Shown: piece by piece, positions 1-5,653 of the stretch
Layout: the number at the start of each line of letters is the position of its first letter
Position numbering within the stretch: position 1 is the first letter of the stretch
NCBI GenBank assembly: GCA_023419535.1
Contig: JAEZXX010000099.1
Span: 1 to 5,653 of the forward strand
DNA length: 5,653 nt
Direction: 5' to 3'
Source of the DNA: Pseudomonadota bacterium
GTDB lineage: Bacteria; Pseudomonadota; Alphaproteobacteria; Rhizobiales; Rhizobiaceae
Notes under the pieces: model-generated
What the model saw: the letters and a program-made list of their open reading frames with translations, nothing else
What the model was told of the DNA's origin: nothing
Databases searched by the model: none
Position numbers and translations under genes: made by a program

Positions 1-599
1 GCCAATCGCTCGCGCAGGGCGGCGATGTCGGCCGGGCGAGGCGCGGGCGGCGACGCGACGGCGGCCGGCACTGCGGACCGTCGATCCGCCGGGCCGGACA
101 GCATGTCCTCGGGCAGCGCCAGGACCACGGGGCCCGGCCGGCCGTTCATGGCGACGTGGAAGGCGCGGCTGACGAATTCGGGCACGCGCGCCGCGTCGTC
201 GATCTCGGCCACCCATTTGGCGATCGAGCCGAAATAGGCCTTGTAGTCGATCTCCTGGAAGGCCTCGCGCTCCTTCATGTCGCGTGCCACCTGCCCGATG
301 AAGAGGATCATCGGGGTGGAATCCTGTTGCGCCGTGTGCAGGCCGATCGAGGCGTTGGTCGCGCCCGGCCCGCGCGTCACGAAGCAGATGCCCGGGCGTC
401 CGGTGAGCTTGCCCGCCGCCTCCGCCGCGAAGGAGGCGCCGGACTCGTGCCGCGTCGTCACGAATCGCATCTCGGGATGGTCGACGAGCGCGTCGAGAAC
501 GGCGAGGTAGCTCTCTCCCGGCACGCCGAAGATCGTCTCGACGCCGTTGATGCTGAGGGCCTCGGCGAGAAGTCTCGCGCCCGTCGTCTGTCCGCCCAT
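1..599 (-). CDS. Thiamine-diphosphate-dependent enzyme, acetolactate synthase-like (N-terminal part, 3' end outside window)
   Basis: The first 199 codons of a gene that runs off the low-coordinate edge are visible. They form the N-terminal pyrimidine-binding domain of the ThDP enzyme superfamily (acetolactate synthase, glyoxylate carboligase, benzoylformate decarboxylase, sulfoacetaldehyde acetyltransferase and relatives). Visible motifs are GVPGE at residues 25-29, TRHE with Glu52 as the expected cofactor-activating glutamate, FVTRGPGATNA at 73-83, and the NGRPGPVVLALPEDM stretch near 151-165 that closes this domain. The central and C-terminal domains, including the GDG...N cofactor motif, lie outside the window, so the substrate cannot be assigned. 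The ATG at 599 has AAAGGA (606-611) six bases upstream. An in-frame ATG at 617 is possible but has a poorly placed ribosome site. It follows pcaB on the same strand after 95 bases and a probable terminator, so it may be a separate transcription unit. Family is confident; function is open. Confidence 0.9.
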   Translation of the reverse strand, partial: MGGQTTGARLLAEALSINGVETIFGVPGESYLAVLDALVDHPEMRFVTTRHESGASFAAEAAGKLTGRPGICFVTRGPGATNASIGLHTAQQDSTPMILFIGQVARDMKEREAFQEIDYKAYFGSIAKWVAEIDDAARVPEFVSRAFHVAMNGRPGPVVLALPEDMLSGPADRRSAVPAAVASPPAPRPADIAALRERL

Positions 600-605
600 C
601 GTCCG

Positions 606-611
606 TCCTTT
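606..611 (-). promoter_or_regulatory. Ribosome binding site of the ThDP enzyme gene
   Basis: On the minus strand AAAGGA lies six bases before the ATG at 599. This favours that start over the in-frame ATG at 617, where a GAAGGG run sits only one base from the codon. Confidence 0.55.
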
Positions 612-645
612 CGTCATGCCCTTCGCATTCGCGCCGCACAGTGCC

Positions 646-659
646 GCGCGGGCCCGCGC
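646..659. repeat. 14-base perfect palindrome between pcaB and the ThDP gene
   Basis: GCGCGGGCCCGCGC reads identically on both strands. It lies in the 95-base gap downstream of the pcaB terminator hairpin and about 47 bases upstream of the ThDP gene start. It could be an operator or part of a second hairpin, but in DNA this GC-rich a chance match of this size is not rare. Confidence 0.4.
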
Positions 660-671
660 CGGCGCAAGGAC

Positions 672-690
672 AAAGGGCCGAACCGGCCCT
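672..690 (-). terminator. Probable intrinsic terminator after pcaB
   Basis: Read on the minus strand, AGGGCCG, a three-base GTT loop and CGGCCCT form a perfect seven-pair stem, followed by a short T-rich tail (TTTGTCC, its first T being in the stem). It starts four bases after the pcaB stop codon. The tail is weak, so termination may be partial. It fits the end of the pca operon. The reverse orientation has no convergent gene to serve. Confidence 0.6.
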
Positions 691-694
691 CTTC

Positions 695-1729
695 TCACCC
701 GGCGCCAAAACTCAGATTCGCGGCGAGCCCTTCTGCGTGGCGGAGCGCCGCGCCGGCGGTCTCCGCCATCTGCGGCAGAACCAGCCATTCCAGCGTCCAG
801 GCAGCGCCCGAACGCTCGTTCTCGTGGACGAGGCTCTGGGCGAGCGTGCCGAGCGCGCCGGCGTTCAGCCGCGCCAGCGCCACCAGAAGCTCGGCCGCGA
901 CCGGGTTCTGCTTGTGCGCCATCGCGGAGGACCCGCCCGCGCCCTCGATCCGCACGGCGCCGCGATCGCTCTGCGCGAGCAGCGCCACGTCCTGCCCGAT
1001 CTTGCCGAGCGTGCCGGTGACCAGCGCCAGCCCCTGCGCGAGGTCGAGGATGAGGGTGCGGTCCGAGTGCCAGGGCTCGGCGTCCATCAGGCCGAGCCGC
1101 AGCGCCAGCGCCTCGCGAAGCCGGCGATAGACCGGACCGAAGGAGGCGCCGTCGCCCACCGGACCGCCGAGCTGGACCTGGAGCTGGTCGTCGAGATCAC
1201 GCAGCCGAGCGCGGTGGTCGGCGAGCGGGCGCATCCAGGTCGCGATCTTCGCGTCCACCGTGAAGGGCAGCGCCGCCTGCATGCGCGTCTGCGCCATCAG
1301 CGGCCGGCGCCCCTCGCGCCGCGTCAGGGTGTCGAGCGCGAGGACGACGGTTTCGCATCGCGCCGCAAGAGCTTGCAGCACGGGCCTCATGCGCAGCATC
1401 AGGCCCGTGTCGACCGCGTCCTGGCTCGTCGCGCCATGGTGCAGGTGTACGGCATGGGGCTCGCCCACGCTCTCGCGCAGCGCCTTGACCAGCGCCGGCA
1501 CCGGCACGCCGTCGCGCAGCATACCCTCCGCGATCGCCCCGCCATCGGCTTCGAAGGCGTCCGCCGCGCGCGCGATGGCAAGGGCCGCCTCGCCGGGGAT
1601 GATCCCGAGATCGGCCTGCACCGCCGCAAGCTCGCGCTCGAAGACGAGCATCGCGCCGATCTCGGCCTTCGTCGAGAAATGCGCCGCGATCTCCTCGTCC
1701 TGCACGATCCCCGCGGCGAGACCCCTCAT
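695..1729 (-). CDS. pcaB: 3-carboxy-cis,cis-muconate cycloisomerase (short form)
   Basis: This 344-residue protein should convert beta-carboxy-cis,cis-muconate, the product of PcaHG, to gamma-carboxymuconolactone in the cytoplasm. It belongs to the fumarase/aspartase/argininosuccinate lyase superfamily. Visible conserved regions are HHGATSQDAVDTG at 97-109, the superfamily signature GGSSAMAHKQNP at 265-276, and RSGAAWTLEW at 306-315. The signature has Ala271 where many members have Pro (MPHK). The Pseudomonas enzyme is about 450 residues; the shorter length here is like alphaproteobacterial versions and lacks the C-terminal region. No frameshift explains it, since only 95 bases separate the stop from the next gene. 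I chose the ATG at 1729, one base after the pcaF stop, because conserved sequence (GLAAGIVQDEEIAAHFS) begins there and GGAG lies ten bases upstream. An in-frame ATG at 1858 would add 43 non-homologous residues inside pcaF. It appears to be the last gene of the operon. Confidence 0.93.
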   Translation of the reverse strand: MRGLAAGIVQDEEIAAHFSTKAEIGAMLVFERELAAVQADLGIIPGEAALAIARAADAFEADGGAIAEGMLRDGVPVPALVKALRESVGEPHAVHLHHGATSQDAVDTGLMLRMRPVLQALAARCETVVLALDTLTRREGRRPLMAQTRMQAALPFTVDAKIATWMRPLADHRARLRDLDDQLQVQLGGPVGDGASFGPVYRRLREALALRLGLMDAEPWHSDRTLILDLAQGLALVTGTLGKIGQDVALLAQSDRGAVRIEGAGGSSAMAHKQNPVAAELLVALARLNAGALGTLAQSLVHENERSGAAWTLEWLVLPQMAETAGAALRHAEGLAANLSFGAG

Positions 1730-1730
1730 C

Positions 1731-2936
1731 TCAAACGCGCTCCAGCGCGATCGCGATGCCCTGTCCGACGCCGATGCACATGGTGGCGAGCGCGCGCCGC
1801 CCGCCGGTGAGTGAGAGCTCCAGCGCCGCCGTGCCGGCGATCCGCGCGCCGGACGCACCGAGCGGATGGCCGAGCGCGATGGCGCCGCCGTTCGGGTTCA
1901 CGCGGGCATCGTCGTCGGCGATGCCGAGCTCGCGCAGGGTCGCGAGGCCCTGGCTGGCGAAGGCCTCGTTGAGTTCGATCACGTCGAAGTCCGCCGCCGT
2001 CAGGCCCAGCCGCGACATCAGCTTGGCTGAGGCGGGCGCCGGGCCGATCCCCATGATGCGCGGCGGCACGCCGGCCGTCGCCCCGCCGAGAATCCGTGCG
2101 ATCGGCGTCAGCCCGTGGCGCTGGGCCGCGTCCTCGCTCGCCACGATCAGCGCCACCGCGCCGTCGTTGACGCCCGAGGCGTTGCCGGCCGTCACGGTGC
2201 CGCCCTCGCGGAACGGCGCCTTCAGCCTGGCGAGCCCCTCCAGCGTCGTGTCGGCGCGCGGGTGCTCGTCGGTGTCGACGATCTTCGGATCGCCCTTTCT
2301 CTGCGGGATCGAGACGGGCGCGATCTCGCGCGCGAGCCGGCCGTTCTCCTGCGCGGCCACGGCCTTCTGTTGGCTGCGCAGCGCGAAGGCGTCCTGGTCC
2401 TGGCGCGACACGCCGTAGTCCGCCGCGACGTTCTCCGCCGTCTCGGGCATGGAATCGACGCCGTACTGCTTCTTCATCAGCGGGTTGACGAAGCGCCAGC
2501 CGATGGTCGTGTCGTGGATCTCGGCGTGGCGCGAGAAGGCCGCGTCCGCCTTGGGCATCACGAAGGGCGCGCGCGACATGGATTCGACGCCCCCCGCGAT
2601 CATCAGCTCCGCCTCGCCGGCCTTGATCGCGCGCGCCGCCGTGATGACGGCGTCCATTCCGGACCCGCAGAGCCGGTTGATCGTCGTGCCGGAGACGCCG
2701 ACGGGGAGTCCCGCGAGCAGCGAGGACATGCGCGCGACGTTGCGGTTGTCCTCGCCCGCCTGGTTGGCGCAGCCATAGAGGACGTCGTCCACCGCATCCC
2801 AGTCGACGGACGGGTTGTGCGCCATCAGCGCCTTCAGCGGCACGGCGCCGAGGTCGTCGGCGCGCACGGACGCGAGAGAGCCGCCGAAGCGGCCGATGGG
2901 CGTGCGCCAATAGGCGCAGATGAAGGCGTCGGCCAT
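1731..2936 (-). CDS. pcaF: Beta-ketoadipyl-CoA thiolase (3-oxoadipyl-CoA thiolase)
   Basis: This 401-residue thiolase catalyses the last pathway step, thiolytic cleavage of beta-ketoadipyl-CoA to succinyl-CoA and acetyl-CoA. The N-terminal thiolase domain carries the acyl-accepting cysteine Cys90 in NRLCGSGMDAV, followed by GGVESMSRAPFVM at 115-127. The C-terminal domain has NEAFA at 323-327, His357 in GGAIALGHPLGASGAR (350-365), and the second catalytic cysteine Cys387 in MCIGVGQG. All expected catalytic residues are present and the length is typical for the family. Sequence alone does not fully separate beta-ketoadipyl-CoA thiolases from other degradative thiolases (PaaJ, acetyl-CoA acetyltransferases), but the position between pcaJ and pcaB makes PcaF by far the best reading. 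It starts six bases after the pcaJ stop. Its ribosome site is modest: GGAG twelve bases upstream, or GAAG closer in. It ends one base before pcaB. Confidence 0.95.
   Translation of the reverse strand: MADAFICAYWRTPIGRFGGSLASVRADDLGAVPLKALMAHNPSVDWDAVDDVLYGCANQAGEDNRNVARMSSLLAGLPVGVSGTTINRLCGSGMDAVITAARAIKAGEAELMIAGGVESMSRAPFVMPKADAAFSRHAEIHDTTIGWRFVNPLMKKQYGVDSMPETAENVAADYGVSRQDQDAFALRSQQKAVAAQENGRLAREIAPVSIPQRKGDPKIVDTDEHPRADTTLEGLARLKAPFREGGTVTAGNASGVNDGAVALIVASEDAAQRHGLTPIARILGGATAGVPPRIMGIGPAPASAKLMSRLGLTAADFDVIELNEAFASQGLATLRELGIADDDARVNPNGGAIALGHPLGASGARIAGTAALELSLTGGRRALATMCIGVGQGIAIALERV
1740..1743 (-). promoter_or_regulatory. Ribosome binding site of pcaB, inside the end of pcaF
   Basis: GGAG on the minus strand lies ten bases before the ATG at 1729, within the last codons of pcaF. 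It supports the short pcaB start and reinitiation after pcaF translation ends. Confidence 0.5.
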
Positions 2937-2942
2937 GGGTCT

Positions 2943-3614
2943 TCAGAGCTCCGGTGCGGTCAGGTCGGCGATCGGGCCGTCGATGTGCAGCCGGGCGCCG
3001 GTCATCGCCTGCAGATCGTCGAGCGAAAGGTCCTTCAGCTTCTCGCGCAGGACGAAGCGCCCGTCCACGACATCGACGACCGCAAGGCTCGTATAGACGC
3101 GCGTCACGCAGGCGACGCCCGTCAGCGGAAGGGAGCAGCGCTCCACCAGCTTCGGACGCCCGTCCTTCGTCACATGGTCGGTGATGACGGCGACGCGCTT
3201 GGCGCCGTGGACGAGGTCCATCGCGCCGCCGACCGCCGGAATACCCTTCGGCCCGGTCGACCAGTTGGCGAGGTCGCCGGTCTCGGCGACCTCGAACGCG
3301 CCGAGGATGGCGACGTCGAGATGCCCACCGCGTACCATCGCGAAACTGTCCGCATGGTGGAAGAAGGCGGTGCCGGGCTTCAGCGTCACAGCCTTCTTGC
3401 CGGCGTTGATGAGGTCCCAGTCCTCCTCGCCGGCCTTCGGCGCCTCGCCGAAGCCGAGGATGCCGTTCTCGGTGTGGAAGATCGCCTCGCGCCCCTCCGG
3501 CTGGAAGCGCGCCACCATCTCCGGCAGGCCGATGCCGAGATTGACGTAGGCGCCGTCGTCGATGTCCTGGGCGGCCCGCCAGGCGATCTGGGCGTTCGAC
3601 AGACGGGCGCTCAT
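2943..3614 (-). CDS. pcaJ: 3-oxoadipate CoA-transferase, subunit B
   Basis: This 223-residue protein is the beta subunit of the two-subunit CoA-transferase that moves CoA from succinyl-CoA to beta-ketoadipate. It contains GIGLPE at 27-32 and the HTENGILGFG segment at 47-56, where Glu49 is the expected glutamate that forms the enzyme-CoA thioester intermediate. The conserved GGAMDLVHGAKRV stretch is at 129-141. Length is normal for subunit B. The ATG at 3614 overlaps the pcaI stop as ATGA and has a strong GGAGGT six bases upstream. The in-frame ATG at 3791 lies deep in pcaI and would add 59 unrelated residues, so it is rejected. Other family I transferases (ScoB, AtoA, CatJ) look similar; the pcaHG/pcaF/pcaB context decides for PcaJ. 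Confidence 0.94.
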   Translation of the reverse strand: MSARLSNAQIAWRAAQDIDDGAYVNLGIGLPEMVARFQPEGREAIFHTENGILGFGEAPKAGEEDWDLINAGKKAVTLKPGTAFFHHADSFAMVRGGHLDVAILGAFEVAETGDLANWSTGPKGIPAVGGAMDLVHGAKRVAVITDHVTKDGRPKLVERCSLPLTGVACVTRVYTSLAVVDVVDGRFVLREKLKDLSLDDLQAMTGARLHIDGPIADLTAPEL

Positions 3615-4348
3615 GCGGTCACCTCCGGATGGGCGGCACCGGCCCGGTTCAGATCCTCTTCCTGCGCCGGGTCGCGGACCTCCACGACGCGCTGCACGAA
3701 GATGCCGGGCGTCACCACGGCCTCCGGGTCGATCGCGCCGGGCTCGACGATCTCCGACACCTGCACGATGGCGACGGCGGCCGCCGTGCACATCAGCGGC
3801 CCGAAATTGCGGGCGGCCTTGTTGTAGACGAGGTTGCCGAGCCGGTCCCCGGTCTTCGCCTTCACCAGCGCGTAGTCCGCCTTCAGCCAGCGCTCGCGCA
3901 CGTAGGGCCGACCCTCGAACGTCTCGACCGGCTTGCCCTCGGCGAGATCGGTGCCGTAGCTCGTGGGCGTATAGAAGGCCGGGATGCCGGCGCCGCCGGC
4001 GCGGATGCGCTCGGCGAGCGTGCCCTGCGGCACTAGCTCCAGTTCGATCTGCCCGGCGAGATATCTTTCGGTGAAGACGCGCGGATCGGCCGAGCGCGGA
4101 AAGGAGCAGATCAGCTTCTCGACCATGCCCTGCTCGATCAGCGCGGCGAGGCCGACATGGCCGTTGCCGGCGTTGTTGTTGACCACCGTCAGGTTCTTCG
4201 GGCTTCCCGTCTCCAGGAACCGGTCGATCAGCGCGTGGACGAGCTCGATCGGCGCGCCCGAGCCGCCGAATCCGCCGATCATCACGCTGGAGCCGTCCGG
4301 AATGTCCGCCACAGCTTGCCTAGCGCTCGCGACCGTCTTGTCCACCAT
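3611..4348 (-). CDS. pcaI: 3-oxoadipate CoA-transferase, subunit A
   Basis: This 245-residue alpha subunit works with PcaJ to form beta-ketoadipyl-CoA from beta-ketoadipate and succinyl-CoA. The CoA-transferase family I signature is visible near the N terminus: Asp18-Gly19, then MIGGFGGSGAP at 23-33. A second family block, ELVPQGTLAERIRAGGAG, covers 104-121, followed by PAFYTPT. Length is slightly above the usual 220-235 because of a hydrophilic C-terminal tail after QRVVEV. The ATG at 4348 follows the pcaG stop by 15 bases and has GGGAGG eight bases upstream. The stop overlaps the pcaJ start by four bases (ATGA), consistent with equal production of the two subunits. ScoA or CatI would be the alternatives outside this context. 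Confidence 0.94.
   Translation of the reverse strand: MVDKTVASARQAVADIPDGSSVMIGGFGGSGAPIELVHALIDRFLETGSPKNLTVVNNNAGNGHVGLAALIEQGMVEKLICSFPRSADPRVFTERYLAGQIELELVPQGTLAERIRAGGAGIPAFYTPTSYGTDLAEGKPVETFEGRPYVRERWLKADYALVKAKTGDRLGNLVYNKAARNFGPLMCTAAAVAIVQVSEIVEPGAIDPEAVVTPGIFVQRVVEVRDPAQEEDLNRAGAAHPEVTA
3621..3626 (-). promoter_or_regulatory. Strong ribosome binding site of pcaJ, inside the end of pcaI
   Basis: GGAGGT on the minus strand lies six bases before the ATG at 3614. It settles the pcaJ start at the ATGA overlap instead of the upstream in-frame ATG at 3791. Confidence 0.7.
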
Positions 4349-4363
4349 CGTGGAAGCCTCCCG

Positions 4364-4990
4364 TCAGATGTCGAGGAAGACGGTCTCGCCGTCTCCCTGA
4401 AGGCGGATGTCGAAGCGGTAGACGCCGAGCCCGTCGCGCACCGAGCGCGTGGCGATCAGCGTCTGTCGCCGCGCCGGCTCGGGGATGCGGGAGAGCAGCG
4501 GGTCGGCCGCGTTCGCTTCCCTCTCGTCCTCGAAGTAGAGCCGCGTGTGCAGCCCCACATTGATGCCCCGCGCCACGATCCAGACCGAGACATGCGGCGC
4601 CTGCGGGCGCCCGTCGGGCAGCGGTACGATGCCCGGCTTGATCGTCTCGAAGCGGAAGGACCCGTCCCGGTCGTCGGTCGGCAGGCGGCCCCAGCCCGAG
4701 AAGTGCGGGTCTGCGGCTCCGCGAGTCTCCTTCGGGGAAGGGTGAAGGCCGTCCGCGTCGGCCTGCCAGATCTCGATCAGCGCGTCGCGCACGGGCGCGC
4801 CGGCGCCGTCGAAGACCTGCCCTTCGATCAGGATGCGCTCGCCCTTCGTCCGCGGCCCGACGAGGACGAGGCCGAGATCGGCGTCGTAGACGCCGGTGAT
4901 CTCCACCCAGTTCGGGTTGGTGCCGATGTGGACGTAGGGGCCCGCCGTCTGGGACGGCGTCTCCTTCAGATAGTCGAGCCGCTGCACCAT
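4364..4990 (-). CDS. pcaG: Protocatechuate 3,4-dioxygenase, alpha subunit
   Basis: This 208-residue protein is the non-iron-binding partner of PcaH in the intradiol ring-cleaving dioxygenase. It begins like other PcaG proteins, with ETPSQTAGPYVHIG at 10-23, and carries EIWQADADG at 73-81, APHVSVWIVARGIN at 131-144 and GLHTRLYFEDE at 146-156. It ends with the typical YRFDIRLQGDGETVFLDI. The second histidine of the iron-binding HxH motif of the beta subunit is Ser135 here, and the ligand tyrosine of the AGGRY segment is also absent, as expected for an alpha subunit. Arg141 probably corresponds to the alpha-subunit arginine that faces the active site in the Pseudomonas enzyme. The ATG at 4990 shares its A with the last base of the pcaH TGA stop (TGATG), with GGAGG at 4998-5002 upstream. 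An open frame extending to 5638 is only a shadow over pcaH. Confidence 0.96.
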   Translation of the reverse strand: MVQRLDYLKETPSQTAGPYVHIGTNPNWVEITGVYDADLGLVLVGPRTKGERILIEGQVFDGAGAPVRDALIEIWQADADGLHPSPKETRGAADPHFSGWGRLPTDDRDGSFRFETIKPGIVPLPDGRPQAPHVSVWIVARGINVGLHTRLYFEDEREANAADPLLSRIPEPARRQTLIATRSVRDGLGVYRFDIRLQGDGETVFLDI

Positions 4991-5653
4991 CAGTTCCCCT
5001 CCGGGCGGTTCTCGAAGAAGGTCGAACGGCGTCCGCGCAGCACGATGTCGAACTTGTAGGCGAGCGCGTCCATCGGCACCGTCGCGTTGCGGTCGAGCGC
5101 CGCGACGAGCTGGTCGATCGCCCGGTCGTCGGCGATGGTGCGCACGATCGGGCACTGCCGGATCATCGGATCGCCTTCGAAATACATCTGCGTCACGAGA
5201 CGCTGCGCGAAGGCCTCGCCGAAGACGGAGAAGTGGATGTGCGCCGGCCGCCAGTCGTTGACGCCGTTCGGCCAGGGATAGGCCCCCGGCCGGATCGTGC
5301 GGAACGCGTAGGCGCCGTCCTCGTCGGTGACGACGCGCCCGCAGCCGCCGAAGTTCGGATCGATCGCCGCGACGTAGCCTTCCTTGTGGTGGCGGTAGCG
5401 CCCGCCGGCATTGGCCTGCCAGACCTCGACCAGCGCGCCGCGCACGGGCCGGGCGTTCTCGTCCAGCACCCGGCCGTAGACGACGATGCGCTGGCCGATG
5501 GCCTCCGCGCCGTTCTTGCCGAAATTGCGGATGAGGTCGTGGTCGAGCGGGCCGAGGATGTCGTGGCCGAAGACCGGTCCGGTCGTCTCCGACGGGGTCG
5601 CGGGCATCGAGAGCAGCGCGCCGCGCCGCCCGCGCCACATGCGAGGCATGTAG
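4990..5653 (-). CDS. pcaH: Protocatechuate 3,4-dioxygenase, beta (catalytic) subunit; 5' end outside window
   Basis: PcaH carries the non-heme ferric iron that cleaves protocatechuate between its two hydroxylated carbons to give beta-carboxy-cis,cis-muconate. Numbering from the first ATG in view (5649), the iron ligands are Tyr85 in AGGRYRH, Tyr124 in GAYPWPNG, and His137 and His139 in RPAHIHFS. Their spacing (39, 13, 2) matches Tyr408, Tyr447, His460 and His462 of the Pseudomonas putida enzyme. Trp126 and Arg134 match its Trp449 and Arg457. The constant offset suggests about 23 N-terminal residues are missing, and the frame stays open to the edge (TAC before the ATG), so the ATG at 5649 is probably internal. 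The C-terminal YKFDIVLRGRRSTFFENR-type end is intact. The promoter and any upstream pcaC, pcaD or regulator gene are outside the window. Confidence 0.96.
   Translation of the reverse strand, partial: YMPRMWRGRRGALLSMPATPSETTGPVFGHDILGPLDHDLIRNFGKNGAEAIGQRIVVYGRVLDENARPVRGALVEVWQANAGGRYRHHKEGYVAAIDPNFGGCGRVVTDEDGAYAFRTIRPGAYPWPNGVNDWRPAHIHFSVFGEAFAQRLVTQMYFEGDPMIRQCPIVRTIADDRAIDQLVAALDRNATVPMDALAYKFDIVLRGRRSTFFENRPEGN

Noticed and set aside
600..617. Alternative ThDP gene start at 617 adding six residues
   Set aside because: It is in frame and cannot be fully excluded, but its upstream purine run is only one base from the codon, while the start at 599 has a well-spaced site.
156..1130. 324-codon open frame on the plus strand
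   Set aside because: It is antisense to both the ThDP gene and pcaB and crosses their intergenic region; composition is that of a shadow frame.
641..1810. 389-codon open frame on the plus strand
   Set aside because: It is antisense to pcaB, with Arg- and Ala-rich composition and no family resemblance; a GC-bias shadow.
1730..1858. N-terminal extension of pcaB to the ATG at 1858
   Set aside because: The added 43 residues are Arg/Ser/Ala-rich, lie wholly inside the pcaF coding sequence, and do not resemble PcaB.
1726..2910. 394-codon minus-strand frame overlapping pcaF
   Set aside because: Same strand but a different frame from pcaF, dominated by Arg and Ala, with no thiolase or other motif; the pcaF frame carries every catalytic residue.
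3615..3791. N-terminal extension of pcaJ to the ATG at 3791
   Set aside because: The added residues are out-of-frame translation of pcaI; the ATG at 3614 has a strong ribosome site and a family-typical N terminus.
2115..3827. 570-codon open frame on the plus strand
   Set aside because: It lies antisense across pcaF, pcaJ and pcaI, has Arg/Ala/Asp/His-rich low-information content and no recognisable domain. Long antisense frames are expected in DNA of this GC content with biased third positions.
4157..5059. 300-codon open frame on the plus strand
   Set aside because: It is antisense across pcaI, pcaG and the end of pcaH, with no recognisable domain.
4991..5638. N-terminal extension of pcaG, which could be read as a PcaH-PcaG fusion
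   Set aside because: The extension is not in the pcaH frame; it is shadow sequence. pcaH has its own stop at 4990-4992, so the genes are separate.
1..5653. An undescribed system, mobile element, CRISPR array or RNA gene
   Set aside because: Nearly every base belongs to recognisable catabolic genes. I saw no direct-repeat array, transposase, integrase, tRNA-like fold or stretch over 300 bases without a gene.

Overview
The window is a segment of a very GC-rich bacterial chromosome (about 70% GC by eye, with strong G/C preference at third codon positions). It carries a protocatechuate branch of the beta-ketoadipate pathway. All genes that can be supported read on the minus strand, so transcription runs from high to low coordinates. 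The short (344-residue) PcaB and the overall protein character suggest an alphaproteobacterium, probably of the Rhizobiales/Hyphomicrobiales. That assignment is inference; no rRNA or other marker is present.

In order of transcription the layout is: pcaH (5653-4990, 5' end outside the window), pcaG (4990-4364), pcaI (4348-3611), pcaJ (3614-2943), pcaF (2936-1731) and pcaB (1729-695). Then comes a 95-base intergenic region holding a probable intrinsic terminator (about 672-690) and a 14-base perfect palindrome (646-659). Last is the first 199 codons of a thiamine-diphosphate-dependent enzyme of the acetolactate-synthase type (599-1, 3' end outside the window). The six pca genes are packed with junctions of -1, +15, -4, +6 and +1 bases, which strongly suggests one co-transcribed and partly translationally coupled operon.

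PcaH and PcaG form protocatechuate 3,4-dioxygenase, which opens the ring to beta-carboxy-cis,cis-muconate. PcaB lactonises that product to gamma-carboxymuconolactone. The next two steps, normally PcaC (decarboxylase) and PcaD (enol-lactone hydrolase), are not encoded here. PcaI/PcaJ then activate beta-ketoadipate with CoA from succinyl-CoA, and PcaF cleaves beta-ketoadipyl-CoA to succinyl-CoA and acetyl-CoA for the TCA cycle. The order H-G-I-J-F-B places the lower-pathway genes between the dioxygenase and the cycloisomerase. The classic rhizobial order is pcaDCHGB with pcaIJF elsewhere.

No mobile element, tRNA, rRNA, CRISPR array or sign of gene decay was seen. The content is well-known catabolism and I found no undescribed system. 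The points worth a second look are the gene order, the missing pcaC/pcaD, the unassigned ThDP enzyme, and the terminator/palindrome region between it and pcaB.
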